Positions 11,484 to 20,982 of a stretch of DNA of 34,944 nt are shown here, in pieces (positions within the stretch are counted from its first letter, which is position 1; every line of letters starts with the position of its first letter). Both the position numbers and the translations under genes were made by a program. The notes below the pieces were generated by a model. That model had not been told where the DNA came from, ran no database searches, and saw only the letters and a program-made list of their open reading frames with translations. The DNA is from Conidiobolus incongruus B7586 (taxonomy: Eukaryota; Entomophthoromycota; Entomophthoromycetes; Entomophthorales; Conidiobolaceae): the NCBI GenBank assembly GCA_000697335.1, contig JNEM01008454.1:1-34944 (forward strand). Reading direction: 5' to 3'.

Positions 11484-11499
11484 ACTTTTTGAACCACTG
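11484..11499 (-). repeat. Right terminal inverted repeat of the mariner element
   Basis: Reverse complement of the left repeat over 16 bases. Because the transposase motifs read on the minus strand, this is the 5' end of the element. Confidence 0.9.
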
Positions 11500-11522
11500 G
11501 ATAATACAGATTTATTAAAATA

Positions 11523-13377
11523 TTATTGGTGACCAAATAAAATCATATCGATTTTCTTAGCTAATAATTTTTTTAATTGGTCGGGTGTTTCGACAGAAAA
11601 ATTGCCTTCGACAATTCCCAGAAGAATAGTATTTGGAGCTCTAAGTTCAATGTTAATTAAGTTGGATCTTCCTATATTAATTAATAAAGAATGGCCAAGG
11701 ACAGTTTGCTGAGATTTGACGTCTTCGATTGGGGAGTATTCAATTTTGAAAAAAGGTTGTGATGAAAAAGATTCGCAAATTAAGCTTGTAGATTTGAAGG
11801 AATTCAATACACTCTGAACAGCTTGATCGATCTCCTGTAAAAAGAAATAATACAGAACCATATCCCTTGAATATTTAATAAACTGGTGATCTTGAAATAC
11901 TCTAAATATATTTGTTAGAAAATAATGAAGTGATGAATAATCAAACTTACGGAATGGTTCTCTTGACTTCTTCTACAGCCAAACAATCATGAGTATGTAG
12001 CAAATGGTTCTTAACCCAGTCAAGGTGCTTGTGATATTCTCTTAATTTGAACAACAGAGTTGTTTTGATAGTGCTACAAAGCCAATGCAAATGAGTTGAA
12101 GCCAGTGGCTCAGATTGTGGCACCTCTTTAAGCTCAAACACTAATTCCCAATCGTCATTTATACTGACATAAACAGAATCCGAAATATTATAAGAGCATT
12201 GGGGGATAGATTTAGATTCTATAGTTAAATAGTTAAAAAGCTCAGTCTCGAGAGCAGTGGATCTAGCTTTGCATAACTTGTCATGCGCTTGAAGAACTAC
12301 GGGGTCGGTAGGAAGGTTAGAAGTGATAAGATTTTGTGGGAAATAAACACCCTCAGGAACCATAGGAATAGGAATATCATTCACAGGTTGTACATTTTTG
12401 CTAGTCGACTGTAAGCGAACTGAAATAGCTTTCTCAACTTCAAATTTTAGCACGAGATTCAGTTTCCCATCAACTTCTCTATCAATAAAAGCGTATGTGT
12501 TTTCATAAAAAGACGAGCCAGAGCCAGTAAACCCATAATCGATAAAATACTGAGTAGGATCTTTGTCGTTCTTTGATTCCACTTTTTGAATGAACCAATT
12601 CAACTTGCTAAGCTGTAATATCTGATCCCAAAACGTATTCTCGACTCCTATTGTCTTAGATAACCTGGTTGCTCCAGAGCGAAGTAATGAAGAGGCTAAA
12701 GTGAGTTGCTAAATTCTGATTAGAAATATGAAAGTGGCAATATGGAGATAATTACAGATTTCTTAGATCCTAAATTTAGCTTGGATTGGTGAATAAGCGC
12801 CCTATGACCAGCTTTTGGCTTGTTGGCAGCTGTTAAAGTAATGGACCCTGGGGGGACGGGTAAAGGTTGATCCGCAGGCGGTTGCTGGTCAGAATTGGAT
12901 AAAATTAGTGTGAGTGCATCAAGTGCAACACCCATCTCAATATGAGCTAATCTTTTAAAATAGTTAGGTATTTAATAAAGAATTTATAGGTAAAAATTAC
13001 TCTATTGCTTGACTCATTGAGTGCTTAAGTTCGTAGAATTTTTTTTGATCATACTCTTGGTTATCTTCTTGAGCATCATTTTCTAAATTTTGATCATTTG
13101 TTTCCCCTTTTCGAATGATATTAGAATTGTTGTTGTCTTGAATAGATTCTTGTGTTTTTTGTGCTGCTAGACTTTGTTTTTCTTTGGATAAGAATTCATT
13201 CAAATTATCTAAACTTAGTTTTTCAAAATTAAGTTTTGGTGTCTGCCATATTTTTTCGATGTTTTTATCAATGTCAATGTTCCACTGAGGTTTGGGTTCA
13301 TATATAATTTGCTGTCCTTCAAGAATATCATAAGGAACATCTTCATCAATAGGATCCACTTGAATTTGATTAGACAT
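11523..13377 (-). CDS. MED17: Mediator complex subunit 17 (Srb4 type)
   Basis: Four minus-strand exons, 13377-13001, 12951-12756, 12708-11951 and 11901-11523, are joined across introns of 49, 47 and 49 nt and give 569 residues, within the usual fungal Med17 range. Med17 is the central Mediator head subunit linking activators to RNA polymerase II. Recognisable blocks in order are an acidic N-terminus (VDPIDEDVPYDILEGQQI), IEMGVALDALTLILS, a helix LALGSK-like segment (SKLNLGSKKSQLTLASSLLR), ENTFWDQILQLSKLNW, and the signature IDYGFTGSGSSF followed by a beta-rich half. Each splice restores one of these blocks. The family call rests on motif memory of a fast-evolving protein, so it is strong but not absolute. 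The chosen start, MSNQIQV, is the second ATG of the open frame; the first (13398) would add a hydrophobic leader not expected for a nuclear protein. Confidence 0.85.
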
Positions 13378-13555
13378 TAGTAACAAAAAAATTATCAAAA
13401 ATAAAGTAAACTAGAGTTTAGAGTGAAATTATCTTATATATACTGATTAATAATTCTAAATACTATCTTATAACCTTATAAATGACTAAAGCATTAATAT
13501 TGAATTATATGACGACTAGAATCAAATTAATAATTATAATTTCTACTTCCTTTTA

Positions 13556-13563
13556 TTATGGGA
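13556..13563 (-). promoter_or_regulatory. TCCCATAA motif upstream of MED17
   Basis: Read on the minus strand as ATCCCATAATAAA, 178 nt before the MED17 ATG at 13377. Confidence 0.4.
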
Positions 13564-15335
13564 TTTTTTGCTTTTTAAACATCTCATAATTTCAATCAAG
13601 ACCTTAAGGAATTAATTTTTAACATTTCAATTAAGAATTGACTTGACTTCGTTTTTATGCCTATTATATTATTAATTAATATATTTGAGAATGTAATATG
13701 TTTTACCCCCAATAACTACATAATTCTATATATTCAAGTAAATATAATTTTACTTCTAGGACTATTGAAATATATTCAAACCTAAGTCAAACTTAACAAT
13801 GATACTTTTACCATAGTCTGTGAATAATTTAGAGGTTATTGCCAGTTTTTTTATAGATAACGAGACTAACGAATAGCGAAGTTAATTAATTTATATTCGT
13901 TTATTAACTCCTAATGCCTCCTATATAAACGAAATTATTAAAATTGTTGTAACATATACTCTCTGAATATATGCGATTATTATAAATAAATCAAATTTCT
14001 TAATGTTGATTTAATAATACTTGATCCTGTACTAGATTTTTAAATACGAGTCAATATGTTAATTTGTTAATTTCTCCATTTTGGTATTAATAAATTTGAT
14101 TATTTAACACAAGCCAACAAATAATAGATTTTCTTATTTTAGCATTATATTACAAAGATATTTGTTTCAACAATATTAGTTTTTTATATTTAAATTTGAC
14201 TTTATAGTAATTAATTGAAATTATTTAAACAAAAAATTGTATATTGAACCACATTATCCTTCTTTTTGAACAAACTATATTTAATGAAATTACTTATAAA
14301 AAATTACACAATAGATATGCATTTCAATAGTTAAATTATTTGGATAGTATTTTAAATTAGAAATTGATTATTTTATAATAAAAAATTTAATAAAATAATC
14401 ACTTTGTTGATGTATTATAAATAAACTTTTATTATATATTAGTATATTTATAATTTGAATACAAACAAAATTTATAAAATGAAATTACCAGAGGTATTAT
14501 TTAACAGAATCACATTTAAATTAACTTTAGTAAATATTGTCTAATTTTAAATAATGAAAAAAATATTATAATTTTATTAGAATTTGTTAATATTATTATA
14601 ATATTTCACCATTATATTTATGATAATCATGATTTTGAAAACTCTTAAAATAAGATTACTTATCAGTATTTTTTGTATGCATAATTTAAAAAATTTTATA
14701 ACTGCCAATATATAGTATATTATAAATAAAATATAGGTATCTTCAGATCAACATACTTTGTTTGAATAGAAAAAATTAATATTGTATTTAATTATTAGTT
14801 ATATGATATAATTGACATAAAATACAATCAATTCTATAATCGTTTTATATTTGATTAATATTAAAATTATTTTTTTAAAGTATCAAAGCTACTATAAGTA
14901 GGTACTAGCAATATGTAGATATTGCAATAGTCAATTATATAAATGTTCATACATCAAGGAATTTTTTATAAACTAATACTATATTTATTAATATGTTAAT
15001 AATACATTATTTATAACTATATCGATACTCACTGTACCATTAAATAATAGTACATTGCTACTTTCAATGTTCATAGTAAATCATTTTTGTATATTATTTA
15101 CTTTTTATATATATCTTAATATCTTTATTATTTTTGAAATGAGTATTATTCATTTGTTAATTTCTATTTCGTTCTTAACACAGTCAAATATAATCTAACA
15201 TTTTGTTGTAAATTTAATATTTCAGCTATTAAAAAATATATAGTTAATAAGATACAATATATTTAATTCTATATACCCTAATATATATGTGAATTTTTGG
15301 AAAATGTAAATGATATTTTGAATGATTTGGGACAA

Positions 15336-15343
15336 TCCCATAA
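15336..15343 (+). promoter_or_regulatory. TCCCATAA motif upstream of DCN1
   Basis: The site reads TGGGACAATCCCATAATC, so the octamer overlaps a TGGGA-N3-TCCCA dyad. It lies about 125 nt before the candidate ATG at 15468. Confidence 0.45.
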
Positions 15344-15467
15344 TCAAAGTTCAAAATAATAGATTGAATTAATTTATAAATTGGTGTTATTCTTGACTTG
15401 TAAAATTAGTTTCAACTAAAATAATATAATATTAAATATATTTATCTATTAGTAACTGCATTTTATA

Positions 15468-16616
15468 ATGGTATCTATGAATAACCAAATTCTAAATTCT
15501 TACAATTAATTTTTTGTTAATAGCCAAGTACAAGTGAGAAAAAATTAATCAAAAGCTTTGTTAGTTTTGCAAATTGCAGGTAATCGATTATTAGTTATTA
15601 AATAATATTTTTCTAAACAATACAATCTTTCAACTAAAATTAGTGATTCTGTAGCAACTAAGTATTTGAAATCCTTTAACTGGAATGTTGAAGCTGCTTT
15701 AAATGAATACTTCTCTAATTCCTCCAACGCTACTCAACCTAGTACAGATTTTATAAATAACTTGACCAATGTATATAAGCAATACAAAGGTATTATACAC
15801 TATATAACTTTGCAACACTCATTTTTAAAGGTATTTAGATCCTACACAAGATGCTATATTAATTGATGGTACACTCCGCTATTTCGAAGATCTCGGAATT
15901 GATCCTACCCAGATACCTGCTTTGATTGTTGCACTAGAGCTTCAATCTCAAAATGTCGGAGAATTTACTCGTGAAATGTTCATCAATGGTTGGACTGAAT
16001 TAAAGTAATATACTTTATTCATTGCTTATTTAATTTTATTCAATTTAATATATTTTAGTTGTGATACCATTGATAAGATGAAATCCAAGATTCCACAACT
16101 TGTATCTAAATATCAAGACTCTAGTTTCTTTAAGAAATTATACCAATTTGCATTTGTTTATTCATTAAACCCAGGCCAAAGAAGCTTAGGCCTTGAAACG
16201 GCCATTCCTCTTTGGGAAGTCATTCTTGGTGGAAAATATCCTCACCTTTCCGTTTGGTTCGAATATCTACAAAAAGAATATAATAAAGCGATCTCAAAAG
16301 ACACTTGGAATCAGGTATATTCAAGATTAGATAGCACTGATTGTCTAATACTTACGCTGTCTATTAATAGTTTTATGACTTTATTGAAACCGTAAACTCT
16401 GACATGACCAATTATGATCAAGATGGTAACATTATCACTTTCAATTTTATACAATTATTAATCATGTGTTTCTAGGTGCTTGGCCATACGCTATTGATGA
16501 GGTAAGACTCTTACTACTAATTTTCACTAATCATAAATAATAATCAATTTAATTAGTTTGTCGTTTTTGCTCGCCAAAAACTCTCCCTTCCTACTCCAAG
16601 CCCTTCATTGGCATAG
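15468..16616 (+). CDS. DCN1: DCN1-like protein, cullin neddylation co-ligase
   Basis: Exons 15524-15580, 15644-15789, 15839-16004, 16059-16314, 16371-16425, 16476-16501 and 16557-16616 are certain in order and frame, with introns of 49-63 nt. The product helps attach NEDD8 to cullins. A UBA domain (SVATKYLKSFNWNVEAALNEYF) is followed by the PONY domain: IDGTLRYFEDLGIDPTQ, FINGWTEL, then FVYSLNPGQRSLGLETAI, KDTWNQFYDFIE, and the cullin-binding patch SDMTNYDQDGAWPYAIDEF. It ends in FARQKLSLPTPSPSLA. The 5' end is uncertain. ATG at 15468-15470 is followed at once by a good donor (GTATCT), and an acceptor at 15523 gives a 53-nt intron, but the resulting frame disagrees by one base with the rest at an A7 run (15539-15545). 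With the ATG the parts total about 255 residues. Confidence 0.93.
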
Positions 16617-16875
16617 TTTAAATAAAAATCAATAAATATTCATTGAAAATGATATAGTCACTTGATATATTTATTTGCATGGATGCACATTATTAATGTA
16701 TTTTTATAATACACTGTATTATATTAATATGAACTTATGCAATTATTTTTATTTGAATTGAATATAATAATGAAAATTTTCAATTTCAATAAATGAAAAA
16801 TAAATTGAATAATGTGCTGTATATCAATAGTAATTAAATTATTTATCTAAATATGTGGTATTTTGTACAATTGAT

Positions 16876-19011
16876 TTACATAGCTTTATGCTTGTTGGAC
16901 AACTTACGCTTGGAGGGGTCAAGTTCTTTCTTTCTTAAACGAATATTCTTAGGAGTTACTTCAATAATTTCATCAGGTTGAACATATGAAATTACTTCTT
17001 CCAAGCTCATTGGCTTAACTGCTGTCAATCGAATGGCATCTTCCTTCATAACAGATCTCATATTGGTCAAAGCTAAATACATATTAATAGTAGCCTAATG
17101 ATATTAATTATTTAAATACCTTTAGTTCTAGTGGGATTCACTTCTAAATCACCATCCTTATTGTATTCACCAACAATCATACCAGGATACACTGGAGTAC
17201 CTGGAGTGACAAATAGTTTTCCACGAGGTTCCATCAATCCAGCAGCATATGTGGTAACATCACCTTTGGAAGTGGAGATCAAGCTGCCTTTTCTAACTTG
17301 ATCAAGGGATCCTTTGAAGGGCTGATAAGAGCTGAAGACATGATTAAGCACACCTTCTCCATGGGTATCATTCTTAAATTCAGCACCATAGCCTAAGAGG
17401 CCTCTTGTAGGAACTTCAAAAATCAATCTTGACTTGTCTCCAAACTCAGTAAACTCTTTGAGATCACCTTTGCGCTTGCTAAGCTTCTCAATGACAGTAC
17501 CAGAGTATTCTGGGTCGACATCAATTGTCACTTCTTCAATAGGCTCCAAGAGTTCTCCGTTTTCTCCCTTTTGGTACACGACACGAGGAGGGGAAATGGA
17601 AAGTTCAAACCCTTCTCTTCTCATGGTTTCAATCAAGACTCCCAATTGGAGTTCACCACGTCCTCTGACTTCAAAGCGATCCTTACCAACTGACTCGTGG
17701 ATTTGGAGTGCAACATTGGTTTCTGCTTCTTTTCGGAGACGATCTCCAATTACAGTTGAAGTTAACATCGTACCCTCTTGACCGGCTAAGGGTGAGTCGT
17801 TGACGAAGAAATCCATCGAAACAGTTGGAGGATCAATGGGATTGCTTGGTAGGGGCTCTGTAACCGATGGGAAACAAAGTGTCGAATTGACAGAGGCACC
17901 GGATAATCCAGCAACACTAACAATATCACCAGCACCGGCCTTGTTAACAATGATCTTCTCCAGCCCGCTTTGCAAAAAGATTTTTGTGATTCTTCCTTCT
18001 TCAAGGACCTTTCCTTGAGTATCAAGCGCTTTGATGGAATCACCAACTTGAATTGTCCCTGTTTCAATTTTTCCCAAGTAGCACTTTCCTAAAAATGCGT
18101 TGCTTTCCAATTGGGTTACAAGCATCGAAAAGGGGGCGTCCCGATCGACTTTAGGGTGAGGTACTTGCTTGAGCATTGTTTCATATAACGGAGTCATATC
18201 TTTCTTTTCGCCATCCATGTCAAAGGTAGACCAGCCTTCTTTGGCACTAGCATAGATGATGGTATAGTCCATTTGGTCATCAGAAGCGCCTAAAGTTGCA
18301 AACAAATCTAAAAGCTCGCTGTCGACTTCTTCGGTTCTTGCAGTAGGTCTATCAGCCTTATTCAATACGACAAGTGGCTTTAAATTCCTCTCCAGAGCCT
18401 TAGCTAAGACGAATTTGGTCTGAGTCATGGGGCCTTCAGTTGCATCGACAACTAAAGCCACACCATCCACCATGGATAAAATTCTCTCAACTTCACCACC
18501 AAAGTCAGCATGCCCAGGTGTATCCACGATATTGATTCTATGGCCTTTATACATGATAGAGGTGCACTTGGACAAGATAGTGATACCCCTTTCTCTTTCT
18601 AAATCATTAGAATCCATTACTCTGCTTTGTTCACCTTGAATCCCTTGAAGGGTTCCTGATTGCTTGAGCAAACAATCGACAAGTGTGGTTTTACCATGAT
18701 CAACATGAGCTATACCAGTATAAATTAATTACAGTCCAAAACCAAAATCAAAATAAAGACTCACCAATAATAGCAATATTTCTAACCTTTTCAGGTGGCA
18801 GTAAATTTCCCAAATCTGGTGTTGATGCATATGTTTTGATTTGATTTACACCATAAACTGAGCATACAAGCGCTTTTGATAGAAGAGATCTAGAAAGTGG
18901 ATACTTGACACCGATAAGTGATCTAGTTGATATGGATCTAAGCTGAATAGATCTGATAAGTCTATTGGGGCGAATGGATTTGGAGATTAAATTAAAATTG
19001 TTTGAAAACAT
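16876..19011 (-). CDS. Mitochondrial TypA/BipA translational GTPase
   Basis: Three minus-strand exons, 19011-18765, 18709-17120 and 17072-16876, with introns of 55 and 47 nt, give 677 residues. TypA/BipA are EF-G-like GTPases acting on bacterial-type ribosomes. About 75 N-terminal residues precede the GTPase and are rich in Arg, Ser and Leu with almost no acids ([20 protein letters not shown]), a mitochondrial presequence. G1 AHVDHGKTT spans intron 1, followed by G2 RERGITI, G3 [13 protein letters not shown]4 NKADRP and G5 SAKEG. EF-G-like domains III and V are clear ([31 protein letters not shown]). The TypA-specific C-terminal domain includes NPTRTKALTNMR, restored across intron 2, and [14 protein letters not shown]. 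The gene ends convergently with DCN1, about 260 bases away. The family call is firm; the organelle is inferred from the leader. Confidence 0.97.
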
Positions 19012-19235
19012 TAAAAGGAAAAAGTGATTAGTAATTATAAAATGTAATCAAAGTGAATCTATGGAATTATTAATTAAATTGATGTAAAAAATATATTATT
19101 TATATTATTTATATTAAATGATGTTTAGTTACTATATTCGCAATTTTAAATCAAAACTTGAGTCTATATTTTTTAATCTCAATTTGGAAACTTATTTAAG
19201 GATATCCTTATAACTAAAAAATATAAGATTTGAAA

Positions 19236-19243
19236 TTATGGGA
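19236..19243 (-). promoter_or_regulatory. TCCCATAA motif upstream of BipA
   Basis: On the minus strand the site reads TGGGATAATCCCATAATTT, 225 nt before the BipA ATG. Like the DCN1 copy, the octamer overlaps a perfect TGGGA-N3-TCCCA dyad. Confidence 0.45.
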
Positions 19244-20060
19244 TTATCCCAATTTAGAAATAAATATTTTCGAAAATATACTTTGCATATGCTTATTATT
19301 CAAAAATTTTTCTATTCTATCATTGAATATTAAGATTGAAACAACCTATATTTACAGCTTTAAATCTATAAAATTCATTAAGATTTATTTTACTTTTTGA
19401 TCTGAAATTTGATAAAATTTTTATCTAATAATCTTGATCTAAATAACCAATAATTACATATTTAATATTTTTAATTTAACCAAACAATAAAAGTATATGA
19501 GAAAAATAGATCCGCTTTCTCCCGACATTGTCCCCAACAATTAGAAACTATATAAATTCAAAAAATCATGAAAGAAGAATTATATTTGATAAAAATGGAT
19601 TAATATGTAATTATTGTGTATTCTTCTAATAGAGTTATATACCAAACAGCTTTATAATCATTATGTGTTGATATATAGTATAATACTACATATATACACC
19701 AAATATGCAAACTTAAAGTGATAACACTCCATCATATAAATTTTGTTAAATTTGAAATTTAAGGTTGAATAAAAAATTACCTATTTCAGTATAATGTAAA
19801 TGAAATATGGTTAATAAAAAACTGGATTGGTCAATTATTTATATTATTTTACATTACAAGGTTAAGACTGGATAGAGTATAATCGAAATAATCAGTTGGA
19901 AAAAAGTTAAATCATAGTTTCAAATTATATATGATTTGATATAAATACCATTGCTGATAGTTTGCTTACAGTCCATAGTAGAAATAGTATTTATATTATG
20001 AAACAAATTATGATATCATTTTAATATCACAAAATCAACTTACATCAGATTTGAATCAAA

Positions 20061-20177
20061 ATGGTAAGATTGATTAATTAACCTAGTAAAGAAACTCCAA
20101 CTCGATTTTGGAAAATCAAGGATGTTCACGCTCGGAATTAAACGGAGGATGAAAAACTAGAATTAAAATTAGGATAA
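20061..20177 (+). other. Codon-like island, possible gene relic
   Basis: From an ATG at 20061 one frame reads MVRLIN, stop, PSKETPTRFWKIKDVHARN, stop, TEDEKLELKLG, stop (20175-20177). All three stops are TAA. The composition is less AT-rich than the surroundings and the residues look protein-like, but I do not recognise a family, and the length is small enough for chance. Confidence 0.2.
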
Positions 20178-20517
20178 TAATTAAATTACCAAAGCAAAAG
20201 ATTTATGAGAAAGGTGAGTAGTAGATATATCATAACTTGGAAATTGTAGGAGTATGATATAATTTGAATGTAAACAGATAAAAATGAGGCTAATTAGAGC
20301 AGATATAGTGATCATTAAATATTAATGATCTAATAAAGTAAACTGTATTTTTAGTTATAATATTTATAAACATAACAAGTAACATCAATAAAAGAGATAA
20401 TTTCAGAAGTGTTATGAAAGCGAAGAAATATTATTATTAGATAAGAAACAAATGCTTGAAATACAGTTTGTTTTATATAAATTTAGAGTATAATTAGATT
20501 ACATGTATTAAAAGAGT

Positions 20518-20982
20518 TTAGCAGGATTCTTTAAGGTAGGCAACGACATCAGCTCTATCCTTGGCCTTCTTGAAACCAGCGAAAGCCATCTTGGTACCGG
20601 GGATATACTTCTTGGGGTTTTCCAAGTAGTCGAAGAGAGTTTGTTCACTCCAGATAACACCTTTGTTTTGGTTGGCAGCAGTGTAGGAGTAACCTTCAGC
20701 TTTACCAGAGGCACGACCAAAAATACCGTGCAAGTTGGGACCGACCTTGTGGGGACCACCCTAAATGTACAGATTAAATCACAAGTTAATTGATAAAGCT
20801 AAAAGATGACTTACAGCTTCAACGGTGTGGCATTGAGCACAACGGGTCTTGAAGAGCTTAGCTCCGGCAGCGGCATCACCTGTAGATCAGAGAGCAGGTT
20901 AGCAAATGTAAGGGGCAAAGCACATGATAAGGAAAGATTGGTGCAGCGTTAGTAGAGACAACATACCTGAAGTAGCAGACAT
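20518..20982 (-). CDS. Cytochrome c
   Basis: Three minus-strand exons, 20982-20967, 20879-20815 and 20760-20518, are joined across introns of 87 and 54 nt and give 107 residues. The product is the mobile electron carrier between complex III and cytochrome oxidase in the intermembrane space. It has the haem site CAQCH, the conserved [25 protein letters not shown] and [15 protein letters not shown] with the axial Met ligand, and ends AYLKESC. The first coding exon has only 16 bases, ATGTCTGCTACTTCAG. Codons are richer in G and C (GCC, AAG, ACC, TTC) than in any neighbour, as expected of a highly expressed gene. The 87-nt first intron is the longest supported in this window. Confidence 0.98.

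Larger units (their letters stand above)
10191..11499 (-). mobile_element. Decayed mariner-family DNA transposon
   Basis: The ends are matching 16-bp inverted repeats, CAGTGGTTCAAAAAGT at 10191 and its complement ending at 11499. The spacing of about 1.31 kb is typical of mariner/Tc1 elements. TA flanks the left end; the right flank reads GA, probably a mutated TA target site. On the minus strand a stretch near 10420-10570 reads HDNSYTHTVKIVKDLF followed by LLLYPLYLLNMN, CYYDCFSKLKNL, which aligns position by position with the mariner motif HDNA.PH ... PPYSPDLNPCDYDLFPKLK. The third catalytic Asp is replaced by Tyr and the rest of the frame is broken by several stops, so it cannot encode an active transposase. 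It sits between the convergent 3' ends of the cullin and MED17, where insertion would do little harm. A short TA-repeat lies at about 11360-11374. Confidence 0.85.
13378..15467. other. 2.1-kb AT-rich spacer between divergent MED17 and DCN1
   Basis: I see no codon-like stretch, tRNA box pattern or long repeat on either strand. It must contain both promoters. TCCCATAA occurs once near each gene, at 13556-13563 (minus, MED17 side) and 15336-15343 (plus, DCN1 side). Confidence 0.5.
19012..20517. other. 1.5-kb AT-rich spacer between cytochrome c and BipA
   Basis: Mostly A/T-rich without genes. It should hold the BipA promoter (TCCCATAA on the minus strand at 19236-19243) and the cytochrome c 3' end. 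A less AT-rich island at about 20061-20177 is described separately as a possible relic. Confidence 0.5.

Noticed and set aside
15545-15727. Minus-strand 60-codon frame over the DCN1 5' end
   Set aside because: It overlaps the well-supported UBA exon and an intron of DCN1 and shows no motif of its own.
17434-18639. Plus-strand open frames opposite BipA
   Set aside because: They mirror the codon structure of the conserved minus-strand GTPase and have no independent similarity.
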